Assembly (NCBI GenBank): GCA_900143635.1
Contig: FREY01000007.1
Span: 124,001 to 188,000 of the forward strand
Reading direction: 5' to 3'
Length of the DNA stretch: 64,000 nt
Origin: Rhodobacteraceae bacterium Alg231-04
GTDB taxonomy: Bacteria > Pseudomonadota > Alphaproteobacteria > Rhodobacterales > Rhodobacteraceae
Positions 41,841 through 49,577 of the stretch are shown here, piece after piece. The notes below the pieces were generated by a model. That model was given only the letters and a program-made list of their open reading frames with translations, had not been told where the DNA came from and ran no database searches. The translations under genes were made by a program, and so were the position numbers. How positions within the stretch are numbered: position 1 is the stretch's first letter; the number at the start of each line of letters is the position of its first letter.

Positions 41841-43475
41841 ATGAACATCCTCTTCATCATGTTCGACCAGTTGCGGTTCGATTACTTAAGCTGCCAGGGC
41901 CATCCGCATCTCCACACGCCGAATATCGACAATATCGCGGAAAAGGGTGTGCGTTTTACCCGCGCCTATGTGCAGTCGCCGACCTGCGGGTCGTCCCGGA
42001 TGTCGACCTATACGGGGCGTTACCCCTCCAGCCACGGGGTGCAGTTCAACGCCTATCCGCTGCGCGTAGGTGAGCTGACGATGGGCGACCATTTGCGCAA
42101 GGCGGGCATGGGCTGCCACCTGATCGGCAAGACCCATATGGTCGCCGACGCAGAAGGTATGCAGCGTCTGGGTCTGGCACCGGACAGCATGATTGGTGTC
42201 CGCCAGTCCGAATGCGGTTTTGATCCTTTTGTGCGCGATGACGGGCTGGTGGCCGAAGGTCCGGCCGGCCGCTACGATCCTAAACCCAGCCCCTATAATG
42301 AGGCGCTGAAGGAAAAGGGCTACGCGGGCGACAACCCGTGGCATGACTTTGCCAATTCAGGGATCGATGGCGATGATGTGGCCTCGGGTTGGTTCATGGT
42401 CAATTCCGACAAGCCAGCCAATATCAAGGAAGAGGACAGTGAGACGCCGTGGCTGACCTCCAAAGCGATCGAGTTTCTGGATCAGCAAAGCGGCGACGAA
42501 CCCTGGTGCGCGCATCTGAGCTACATCAAACCGCATTGGCCCTATATCGTGCCGGCCCCCTATCACAACATGTACGGCCCCGAACATGTGCCCGCACCGG
42601 TTCGAACCGAAGCGGAGCGCGAGAATGCCCATCCGGTTTTTGGTGGCATGCAAAACACCCGCATCGGCAAGGCGTTCTGGCGTGAGGAAGTCCGCCAGAA
42701 AGTGATCCCGGCCTATATGGGGCTGATCAAACAATGCGATGATCAGATGGGCCGCTTGTTCAAACATCTGGAAGACACCGGCCAGATGGAGAATACGATG
42801 ATCGTGATCACCTCGGATCACGGTGACTATCTGGGCGATCATTGGATGGGCGAAAAGAACCTGTTCCACGAATGCTCGATCAAAGTGCCGCTGATCATCT
42901 ACGATCCCCGCCCCGAGGCTGATGCTACCCGTGGAACGGTCTGTGATGAGCTAGTCGAGGCCATTGACCTGTTGCCCACGTTTATGGATGTGGCCGGCGC
43001 CGAACAGGTGCCGCATATCACAGAGGGGCGGTCGCTGACACCGCTGCTGCACGGGCAGGGCACGGAGTGGCGCGATTATGCGGTGGCGGAATTTGACTAT
43101 TCCATCATGCCGCTGCTGGATGAATTGGGGCTGGAACCCAAGGACGGCCGCTTGTTCATGGTGGCAGACAAGAAATGGAAGTTCATGCATGCCGAAGGCG
43201 GGCTGCCACCGATGCTGTTCGATCTGGAAAACGACCCGGACGAATTGGTCGATCTGGGGCAGAAGGCCGAGCATGCCGGGGTTGTGAACCTGATGTACGA
43301 GCGGCTCAGAGAATGGGGCCTGCGGATGTCACAGCGGCTTACCGTCAGCGACGGTGATCTGGCGCGCAAGCGCGGCAAGAGCCTGCACAAGGGGATCCTG
43401 TTGGGGGTCTATGAGCCTGATGAGCTGCCGCCGGAATTCACGGCAAAACAGCGGGTTCCTGTGCCGCGTACCTGA
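41841..43475 (+). CDS. Sulfatase/phosphonate-monoester-hydrolase-like enzyme
   Basis: 544 residues of the alkaline phosphatase superfamily. FIMFDQLRFD (metal Asp), SPTCGSSRMSTYTGRYPSSHG (formylglycine region, Cys49), ITSDHGDYLGDHWMGEKNLFHE (metal Asp/His and Lys) and the C-terminal substrate cap are all visible. The formylglycine core is C-G-S-S-R rather than the usual C-x-P-x-R, so maturation by the standard generating enzyme is uncertain. No signal peptide is seen, so it is cytoplasmic; the substrate could be a sulfate, phosphate or phosphonate ester. The ATG at 41841 is preferred over 41814. A RidA gene follows. Confidence 0.82.
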   Translation: MNILFIMFDQLRFDYLSCQGHPHLHTPNIDNIAEKGVRFTRAYVQSPTCGSSRMSTYTGRYPSSHGVQFNAYPLRVGELTMGDHLRKAGMGCHLIGKTHMVADAEGMQRLGLAPDSMIGVRQSECGFDPFVRDDGLVAEGPAGRYDPKPSPYNEALKEKGYAGDNPWHDFANSGIDGDDVASGWFMVNSDKPANIKEEDSETPWLTSKAIEFLDQQSGDEPWCAHLSYIKPHWPYIVPAPYHNMYGPEHVPAPVRTEAERENAHPVFGGMQNTRIGKAFWREEVRQKVIPAYMGLIKQCDDQMGRLFKHLEDTGQMENTMIVITSDHGDYLGDHWMGEKNLFHECSIKVPLIIYDPRPEADATRGTVCDELVEAIDLLPTFMDVAGAEQVPHITEGRSLTPLLHGQGTEWRDYAVAEFDYSIMPLLDELGLEPKDGRLFMVADKKWKFMHAEGGLPPMLFDLENDPDELVDLGQKAEHAGVVNLMYERLREWGLRMSQRLTVSDGDLARKRGKSLHKGILLGVYEPDELPPEFTAKQRVPVPRT

Positions 43476-43557
43476 AGGTGCCGCTGCCGTAAGAGGCAGT
43501 GGACCTTGCCGGTCTATTGCGCAACAAGGCGGATAGTCAGGATCAGGAGAACAGACT

Positions 43558-43905
43558 ATGATTGAACGCCTTCACACGGGCTCCCGTATGAGCAAAATCG
43601 TCAAGCACAACGGAGTGGCCTATCTGTGCGGCCAGGTCGGCGCCGGAGATACCGTGGAGGAGCAGACCCGCGATTGTCTGGCGCGCGTGGATGCGCTTCT
43701 GGAAGAAGCTGGCACAGATAAGCGCCACATGCTGCAGGCCATCGTCTGGGTCGCCGATATGGCGGATTTTGCCGGCATGAATGCGGTTTGGGATGCCTGG
43801 GTTCCCGAGGGCCACGCTCCGGCCCGGGCGTGCGGCGAGGCCAAGCTGGCCCGCGACGTGCTGAAGGTCGAAGTCATCGTGACCGCAGCGCTGCCAGAGG
43901 GCTGA
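43558..43905 (+). CDS. RidA family (YjgF/YER057c/UK114) protein
   Basis: 115 residues. [52 protein letters not shown] and [25 protein letters not shown] give the RidA fold and the conserved Arg (in PARACGEA) and Glu. RidA enzymes hydrolyse reactive enamines and imines formed by PLP enzymes. It is 82 bases after the sulfatase gene and probably on the same transcript; substrate unknown. CAGGAGAACAGACT precedes the ATG. Confidence 0.88.
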   Translation: MIERLHTGSRMSKIVKHNGVAYLCGQVGAGDTVEEQTRDCLARVDALLEEAGTDKRHMLQAIVWVADMADFAGMNAVWDAWVPEGHAPARACGEAKLARDVLKVEVIVTAALPEG

Positions 43906-43910
43906 AGTTC

Positions 43911-43956
43911 AAAAAATGTCTGGCCGCAGCCTGCGGCCAGACACTCTGCTTTTTAA
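43911..43956. terminator. Bidirectional terminator between ridA and the aminotransferase
   Basis: TGTCTGGCCGCAG (43917-43929) and CTGCGGCCAGACA (43931-43943) form a 13-bp perfect stem around a single base (effective loop slightly larger). An A-run (43911-43916) precedes it and a T-run (about 43951-43955) follows, so it can end transcripts from both directions: the RidA gene on plus and the class III aminotransferase on minus. Confidence 0.8.
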
Positions 43957-44047
43957 AGGGCGCTGGCCCCCTGACAGGGGCGGAGCATTCTTGAACCACC
44001 GGGCTATCCGTCGTGGACGTCGCGTTTGAGAAAGCGGTCGGAGCCGG

Positions 44048-44093
44048 GGCGCTGCCCCGGACCCCGGAGTATTTGGGAAAAGATGAAACCTGT
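44048..44093. repeat. GC hairpin plus conserved tail (possible intergenic repeat, copy 2)
   Basis: CGGGGC-GCT-GCCCCG is followed by CCCGGAGTATTTGGGAAAAG. The arrangement matches the segment at 3112-3180 after mch. It sits just downstream of the minus-strand aminotransferase gene. These look like members of a degenerate short repeat family between genes; function unknown. Confidence 0.4.
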
Positions 44094-44099
44094 GCTGGC

Positions 44100-45455
44100 T
44101 CAGCTGACGGCGGCGAAGCCGGCGTCCAGCGCGGACAGGATCGTGTTTGTCTCATCTTCGGAGATCACCAGCGGCGGCGACAGGATGATGTTGGGGCCTG
44201 AAACCCGCACCATCGCGCCGTTCTCGTAGGCCACTTTTTGCAGCTGGCCGCCGATGGCGGGTGCGGCAGGGGCTTTGGTGGCACGATCGCCGACCAGCTC
44301 CAGCGCGGTCATCAGCCCGTGGCCGCCACGTACATCTCCGACCAGTTCGTATTTGTCTTTCAGCGCGTTCAGCCCGTCAAACAGCTGGGTGCCGCGGGCG
44401 GCGGCATTTTCCGGCACGTTCTGGCGTTTGGTTTCTGCCAGGCAGGCAAGCGCGGCGGCGGCGCCAACCGGGTGGCCCGAGTAGGTGTAGCCATGGCCGA
44501 TGAAGGCCTTGCCGGAGGTGTCTTTTTCGAAGGTGTCGACCAGCTCGTCCGAGATCATCACGGCACCGAAGGGGAAGTAACCATTGGTGATCGCCTTGGC
44601 GGTGGCCATCAGGTCGGGCTTTACACCCCAGTGACGCGACCCGGACCAGGACCCGGTGCGGCCAAAGGCAGTGATGACTTCGTCAGCGATCAGCAGGATG
44701 CCGTGGCGGGTGCAGATCTCGCGCACGCCGGGCATGAAGCTCTTGTGCGGCACGATGACACCGCCGGCGCCTAGAATCGGTTCCATGATGAAGGCGGCGA
44801 TGGTGTTTGCGCCTTGGAACTGGATCTCGGCCTCAAGCGCCTGCAGGCAGAGCTGGGCCAGCTTTTCCGGGTCGGTCTCGTTGAAGGGATTGCGATAGGT
44901 ATAGGGGGCGGGCACGTGGAAACAACCCGCAAGAAGCGGTTCGTACATGGTGCGGAAGTTGGCGTTGCCGTTGACGCTCGCGCCACCGGTGTGGGTGCCG
45001 TGGTAGCCTTTCTTCAGGCTCAGGTATTTCACCCGGCCTTCTTCGCCGCGCACCTTGTGGTACTGGCGCGCCAGACGCAGGGCGCTTTCGACCGAATCGG
45101 AGCCGCCTGAGGTGTAGAAGGCGCGGCTGAGGCCATCGGGCTCAAAGAACTCGCGCAGCTCTTCGGAAAGCTGGATCACCTGATCGTTGGTGGTGCCGCG
45201 GAAGGTGGAGTAATAGGGCAGCACATCGAGCTGCGCCGCGATCGCTTTTTTCACCGGCTCGCAGGAGAAGCCGAGGTTCACATTCCACAGACCCCCGACA
45301 CCGTCGACGACCTCGTGGCCGTCCACGTCGGTGACCTTCACGCCCTGAGCCGAGGTGATGATGGCCGGCGGGTTGGCCAGGCTGTCGGCGGGATGCGACA
45401 TCGGATGCCACATCGACTTGGCGTTGTGCTCCTTGAGGAAGTTGGAATCTTTCAT
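44100..45455 (-). CDS. Class III omega-aminotransferase
   Basis: 451 residues. VGGLWNVNLGFSCEPVKKAI (N-terminal substrate region), FYTSGGSDSVESALRLARQYH (phosphate loop), LLIADEVITAFGRTGSWSGS (PLP Asp) and ATAKAITNGYFPFGAVM (PLP Lys) are the class III motifs. It resembles omega-amino acid:pyruvate and taurine:pyruvate transaminases; the amine donor cannot be fixed. It is transcribed divergently from the TTT transporter operon and adjacent to an IclR regulator, so it may belong to that catabolic regulon. Confidence 0.87.
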   Translation of the reverse strand: MKDSNFLKEHNAKSMWHPMSHPADSLANPPAIITSAQGVKVTDVDGHEVVDGVGGLWNVNLGFSCEPVKKAIAAQLDVLPYYSTFRGTTNDQVIQLSEELREFFEPDGLSRAFYTSGGSDSVESALRLARQYHKVRGEEGRVKYLSLKKGYHGTHTGGASVNGNANFRTMYEPLLAGCFHVPAPYTYRNPFNETDPEKLAQLCLQALEAEIQFQGANTIAAFIMEPILGAGGVIVPHKSFMPGVREICTRHGILLIADEVITAFGRTGSWSGSRHWGVKPDLMATAKAITNGYFPFGAVMISDELVDTFEKDTSGKAFIGHGYTYSGHPVGAAAALACLAETKRQNVPENAAARGTQLFDGLNALKDKYELVGDVRGGHGLMTALELVGDRATKAPAAPAIGGQLQKVAYENGAMVRVSGPNIILSPPLVISEDETNTILSALDAGFAAVS

Positions 45456-45516
45456 CGAAACGTCTCCTGAACGCGAGCTGCCGGAGAAGCAGCCCTTTGG
45501 AAAGAGGGGAGGGCGG

Positions 45517-46296
45517 TCATTCCGCGCCCTCTTGGGGGTATGAGGCGGGCGCGCGGCCGCCGATGCGGTGGGTCAATGTTTGACCCGCCTTGCGCAGCGC
45601 AGTTTGAATTTTCTGTTGCAGTTCGGGGGTCATACGGGACGACGGCGCGGCAACGGCCAGACCACCGATAGGGCGCTGGTCATGGCCAAATATCGGCACG
45701 GCATGGGAATGCACCTCCAGCTCGTAGGAGCCCACCGTCTGGGCCATGCCACTGGCGCGGAAACTGTCGAGATCGGCGCGGATGCGGTCTGGGTCGGCCG
45801 TGGTGCGGTTGGTATGCTGGACCATGGGGCGCGACAGAACTTCGTCGACAAACTCCGCATCGGAATAGGCCAGAATCACCAGGCCGGAGCTGGTTCCATG
45901 GTAGGTGACAACCTGCGCATCATCCATGGTGACTTTGGTTGCGTGTTTGGGGGAGTAGGCGTGCGACAGGGTTTGCACACAGTCCTCGTGGCCCAGCGAC
46001 ACGTGGGTTGTCTCACCAGTTTCATCACTGAGATCACGCAGGATTCGGCGCGACACAGAGAGGATCGGAACCGAGGCTTCCCGCAGCGCGGCGAGGTGCA
46101 AAACTTGCGGGCCAAGCATGTAGGCGCGGTCGTTTTCGCCCTGTTCAACGAATCCTGCGCCCTGCAATTCGGTCATCATCCGGTAGACAGTTGCCTTATT
46201 CATTCCCGACAGTCGCGAGAGATCGCTCAGCCCGATTTCGGTCTGGTCGGGGCTGAAGTAGTTCAGCAAAGACAAGGCTTTGGTTACCGTTCCCAT
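45517..46296 (-). CDS. IclR family transcriptional regulator
   Basis: 259 residues. The N-terminal winged helix (about 1-65: VTKALSLLNYFSPDQTEIGLSDLSRLSGMNKATVYRMMTEL) is followed by the IclR ligand-binding domain (about 75-250). It is divergent from tctC and between it and the aminotransferase, so it probably controls both units in response to the transported compound. The ATG at 46296 is chosen: GGGAG lies 13 bases upstream; a GTG at 46308 is too close to that site. Candidate operators are in the 46372-46432 region. Confidence 0.9.
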   Translation of the reverse strand: MGTVTKALSLLNYFSPDQTEIGLSDLSRLSGMNKATVYRMMTELQGAGFVEQGENDRAYMLGPQVLHLAALREASVPILSVSRRILRDLSDETGETTHVSLGHEDCVQTLSHAYSPKHATKVTMDDAQVVTYHGTSSGLVILAYSDAEFVDEVLSRPMVQHTNRTTADPDRIRADLDSFRASGMAQTVGSYELEVHSHAVPIFGHDQRPIGGLAVAAPSSRMTPELQQKIQTALRKAGQTLTHRIGGRAPASYPQEGAE

Positions 46297-46371
46297 ACCG
46301 TGAATCACGCTCCCTTAATGATCGGTTTTCGGGCTGAATTCAGAAAATCACGCACCGTTTATGCATTTTTG

Positions 46372-46432
46372 TTGACAGATAACGCCCTTGCCTGTCAATC
46401 TGTTTTTGAACCATCGGTTCGAATATTGAACC
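46372..46432. promoter_or_regulatory. tctC promoter region with two dyads (IclR operator candidates)
   Basis: TTGACAG (46372-46378) and CTGTCAA (46392-46398) form a perfect inverted repeat whose TTGACA also looks like a -35 element. Then GAACC (46408), GGTTC (46416) and GAACC (46428) alternate, giving GAACC-ATC-GGTTC and GGTTC-GAATATT-GAACC. The last half-site ends about 30 bases before the tctC start. The layout is typical of a repressor overlapping a promoter, and the divergent IclR gene is the obvious candidate regulator. Confidence 0.55.
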
Positions 46433-46462
46433 AACAGCACATGTCCAGTCTGGGAGGACAAC

Positions 46463-47410
46463 ATGAAAATCAAGACCCTTCTGAAAGGTGCGCTGGCCAG
46501 CGCCGCCATCGTTGCAAGCGCGGTTTCTGCGCAAGCCGAATACCCCGAAAAGCCGGTAAGCTTTGTTGTTCCGTTCCCTCCGGGTGACATGGAAGACGTG
46601 CTGACCCGCCTGATCGCGGATGAGTTCCAGAAAGAATACGGCGTTGCGGCGGCTGTGGTGAACAAGCCCGGCGGCGGCGGCGGCCCATTCCCCGGTGCCA
46701 TCGAAGTGGCGAACGCGCCGGCAGACGGCTACACCATCGGCTCCTTCGTGGTTGCGGTTCCGGTCATCGGCCCGAACATCGGTATCCCCGAGCTGAACCC
46801 GAACCCGTTCGAGCCGCTCGGCAACTTCCTGACCTACCCCTTCGTGATCGCCGCCAAAGGTGACGCGCCCTATAAAAACGTGGCAGAGCTGGCCGCCTAC
46901 TCGAAAGAGAACGACGTGGTTCTTGGCCACTTTGGCGCACCGCTGGTTCCGACTCGTGTGACCATGGCGCTGGGCGTCAGCCAGGGCATCGAATTCGCTG
47001 CGGACTCGGCGTTTGATGCACTGGACTGCAACACCCTGGCTTCGGGTGACGCGGATGTGATCAACACCACCCTGCAGCTGATCCTGCCCTGCCTGGACGA
47101 CGTGACCATCCTGGCTTCCGTCACCGGCGAGCGTATCTCGCTGACACCGGACGCCCCGACCGTTGCCGAAATCGACCCGGCGCTGGCGCTGTCCCTGTGG
47201 AACGGCCTGTTCATTCACAAGGACACCCCGGCAGACGTGCGTGAGAAGATCATCGCCGTTGCCAAGAAGGCGATGACCTCGGAAGCAGCGATGAAAATCG
47301 CAGGCGACACCGGCGCGCTGGTCTACTGGCAGGAAGCGGCTGATGTGGAAGCTCAGATCGTCAAGGACGGCGAGAGCCTGGGCACCATCATGGGCATCCT
47401 GAACAACTAA
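46463..47410 (+). CDS. tctC: TTT transporter periplasmic binding protein (TctC/Bug family)
   Basis: 315 residues. The signal peptide MKIKTLLKGALASAAIVASAVSAQA is followed by YPEKPVSFVVPFPPGDMEDVLTR, the Bug-family entry with the conserved PFPPGG-like loop (here PPGDME). Bug proteins bind carboxylates or other small anions for tripartite tricarboxylate transporters. The substitution at the loop and the gene context suggest a non-citrate ligand. GGGAGGACAAC precedes the ATG. A strong hairpin terminator follows, so tctC is likely made in excess of tctB and tctA. Confidence 0.88.
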   Translation: MKIKTLLKGALASAAIVASAVSAQAEYPEKPVSFVVPFPPGDMEDVLTRLIADEFQKEYGVAAAVVNKPGGGGGPFPGAIEVANAPADGYTIGSFVVAVPVIGPNIGIPELNPNPFEPLGNFLTYPFVIAAKGDAPYKNVAELAAYSKENDVVLGHFGAPLVPTRVTMALGVSQGIEFAADSAFDALDCNTLASGDADVINTTLQLILPCLDDVTILASVTGERISLTPDAPTVAEIDPALALSLWNGLFIHKDTPADVREKIIAVAKKAMTSEAAMKIAGDTGALVYWQEAADVEAQIVKDGESLGTIMGILNN

Positions 47411-47428
47411 ACGCGAAACGAGCAGTTG

Positions 47429-47466
47429 CGCCGGCCGGGCATGATGTCCCGGCCGGCGTATTTTTT
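47429..47466 (+). terminator. Attenuating terminator between tctC and tctB
   Basis: CGCCGGCCGGG (47429-47439) and CCCGGCCGGCG (47448-47458) are perfect complements with an 8-base loop, followed by TATTTTTT. It is a canonical intrinsic terminator inside the operon, 18 bases after the tctC stop. Partial read-through would give more binding protein than membrane subunits, the usual stoichiometry. Confidence 0.85.
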
Positions 47467-47495
47467 CAGTCCATAGCCTCAGGGGAGAGTGGCTC

Positions 47496-48035
47496 GTGAC
47501 ACATATCAAAACCCTCCAAGATCTATTTAAGCGCTATCGGCGCCCCGGCGATCTTGTCTTCGCCGTTCTGTTTTTGCTTTTTGCACTGTTTCTTTTGATT
47601 AATCTCGACGGGCAGACCACTTGGGTCAACCGCACTAAACTGGCAGCACAGCCTGCCTTCTGGCCGACCGTTTCGGTCTGGCTGATGACCATATTTGCCG
47701 CGCTGCACCTGTTTGGATCAGTTGTATCCCCACGTATCGAGGGCCGTTGGACCGAAGTTATCTTCTGGCTGCGTTCTCTGGAATATGTGGGCTGGTTCCT
47801 GATCTATGTGCTTCTGGCACCGATTGGCGGCTACCTTCTGTCGACCGTTGCTTTCGCGACGCTGCTGGCTTTCCGCCTTGGCTACCGGACGCCCAAAACC
47901 TTGGCTGCAGCCGCGGCTTCTGGGTTTGTCATCGTATTGGTGTTCAAAACCTTCCTGCAAGTGAAGGTGCCGGGCGGCCAGATTTATGAATCTCTGCCTG
48001 ATGGCCTGCGCGCCTTCATGCTGACGTATTTCTAA
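47496..48035 (+). CDS. tctB: TTT transporter small membrane subunit (TctB family)
   Basis: 179 residues with four transmembrane helices (roughly 20-40, 63-80, 96-116 and 120-148). VFAVLFLLFALFLLI and FLIYVLLAPIGGYLLSTVAFATLLAFRLG fit TctB. The start codon is GTG at 47496 with GGGGAGAG upstream. It lies between the attenuator and tctA, 10 bases before the latter. Confidence 0.87.
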   Translation: MTHIKTLQDLFKRYRRPGDLVFAVLFLLFALFLLINLDGQTTWVNRTKLAAQPAFWPTVSVWLMTIFAALHLFGSVVSPRIEGRWTEVIFWLRSLEYVGWFLIYVLLAPIGGYLLSTVAFATLLAFRLGYRTPKTLAAAAASGFVIVLVFKTFLQVKVPGGQIYESLPDGLRAFMLTYF

Positions 48036-48045
48036 GGAGATCCCA

Positions 48046-49569
48046 ATGGAAGCCTTGCTCTCTGGCATTGAACTGCTTGCCCGCTGGGATGTGGTTGCCG
48101 CGCTGCTGGTCGGTTCGATCGGCGGCGTGATGATCGGCTCGATCCCCGGCGTTGGCCCGGCGGTTGCCATCGCCATCCTGCTGCCTGCAACATTTTCGAT
48201 GGAGCCCATTGTCGGTCTCACCATGTTGTTGGGCATCTACGGCTCCTCCATGTATGGCGGCGCGCTACCCGCTATTCTTATCAATACGCCCGGCACCGCG
48301 ACAAACGCGCTGACGACCTACGATGGATACCCGATGACCAAGGCCGGGCAGGCGCGTCGCGCCCTTGCCCTTGCCTATTCGGCGTCCTTCTTTGGCGGTG
48401 TCTTCGCGATCATCTGTCTGATCTTCCTGTCGCCGCTGCTGGCGCTGGTGGCGCCGCATTTTGGCAGCCGCGAGATTTTTCTGGCCGCACTACTGGGTCT
48501 TATCCTGGTCATTCTAGCGCATCGGGGGCAGATTTTTGCAGCGGGTATGCTGGCCGCATTTGGCATGTTCCTGAATTCGGTCGGGATGGAGCCGGTGAAA
48601 TACACCCGCCGCTTCACCTTCGACCAAAACTGGTTGGTTGGCGGTGTCGACCTGATCGTGGTGGTTCTGGGTCTCTTCGCGCTCAGCCAGGCCTTCCTGC
48701 TGCTGGCCGACAAAGACTCCGCACCCGAAGCGCAGCCGATTTCCGGCTCCATGTGGGGCGGCATGAAAGAGATTTTCGGTCTCAAACGGGTCGCAACCGC
48801 GGCGTCCGGCTTTGGTGTGGTCATGGGGATGATCCCGGGGGTTGGTGAATTCACCGCCCAGTTCATGTCCTACACCTATGCGCAGAAGACTTCGAAAAAG
48901 CCCGAGCTGTTCGGCAAAGGCTCACCCGAAGGTCTGGTTGCATCTGAGGCTGCGAACAACGCGGTTCCCGGTGCGGCGATGATCCCGCTTTTGGCGCTTG
49001 GCATTCCGGGCGAGGCGCTGACGGCGATGATGCTGTCGGTCTTCTATGTCCACAACGTCGTGCCGGGTCCGCAGCTGTTCCAGAACAATCTGGACTTTGT
49101 CTACGCGCTCTATATCGCGATGATCCTGCTCAACGTGATCGTGCTGATCTTCCTGATCTCTTCCACCAATGCGTTGGTGAAGGTGATCACGATCCCAACA
49201 CGGTTCCTTGGTGTGATCATCCTGACGCTCAGCTTCATTGGCGTATATTCCTTGCGCAACTCGGTCACCGACTGTGCCGTTGCGGCAGGGTTTGGTGTGC
49301 TGGGTCTGGTGCTGAAACGTCTGAACCTGCCGATCGTTCCGATCATTCTGGGCATGGTTCTTGGCGGCATCATGGAAGTGAAACTGCGCAGCGCCATGGC
49401 ACGGGTGAAGTCTCCGCTTGATTTCATCGACCGTCCGATCGCCGCCATTCTGGCCGCACTTCTGGTCCTGATCATTCTGATGCACCTGCGCACCCTGATC
49501 CGCGAATATCGCACCGGTCTGGGCGAGGCAGAGCAAGACCACGACCTTCATGACACTCAAATGAGGTAA
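48046..49569 (+). CDS. tctA: TTT transporter large membrane subunit (TctA family)
   Basis: 507 residues with 11-12 transmembrane helices. VGSIGGVMIGSIPGVGPAVAIAILLPATF (about 22-50) is the first conserved TctA motif, and GVVMGMIPGVGEFTAQFMSY (about 258-277) its repeat. PGTATNALTTYDGYPM is also typical. It forms the substrate channel. GGAGATCCCA precedes the ATG; the aldehyde dehydrogenase gene follows after 8 bases. Confidence 0.93.
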   Translation: MEALLSGIELLARWDVVAALLVGSIGGVMIGSIPGVGPAVAIAILLPATFSMEPIVGLTMLLGIYGSSMYGGALPAILINTPGTATNALTTYDGYPMTKAGQARRALALAYSASFFGGVFAIICLIFLSPLLALVAPHFGSREIFLAALLGLILVILAHRGQIFAAGMLAAFGMFLNSVGMEPVKYTRRFTFDQNWLVGGVDLIVVVLGLFALSQAFLLLADKDSAPEAQPISGSMWGGMKEIFGLKRVATAASGFGVVMGMIPGVGEFTAQFMSYTYAQKTSKKPELFGKGSPEGLVASEAANNAVPGAAMIPLLALGIPGEALTAMMLSVFYVHNVVPGPQLFQNNLDFVYALYIAMILLNVIVLIFLISSTNALVKVITIPTRFLGVIILTLSFIGVYSLRNSVTDCAVAAGFGVLGLVLKRLNLPIVPIILGMVLGGIMEVKLRSAMARVKSPLDFIDRPIAAILAALLVLIILMHLRTLIREYRTGLGEAEQDHDLHDTQMR

Positions 49570-49577
49570 CTAAGACT

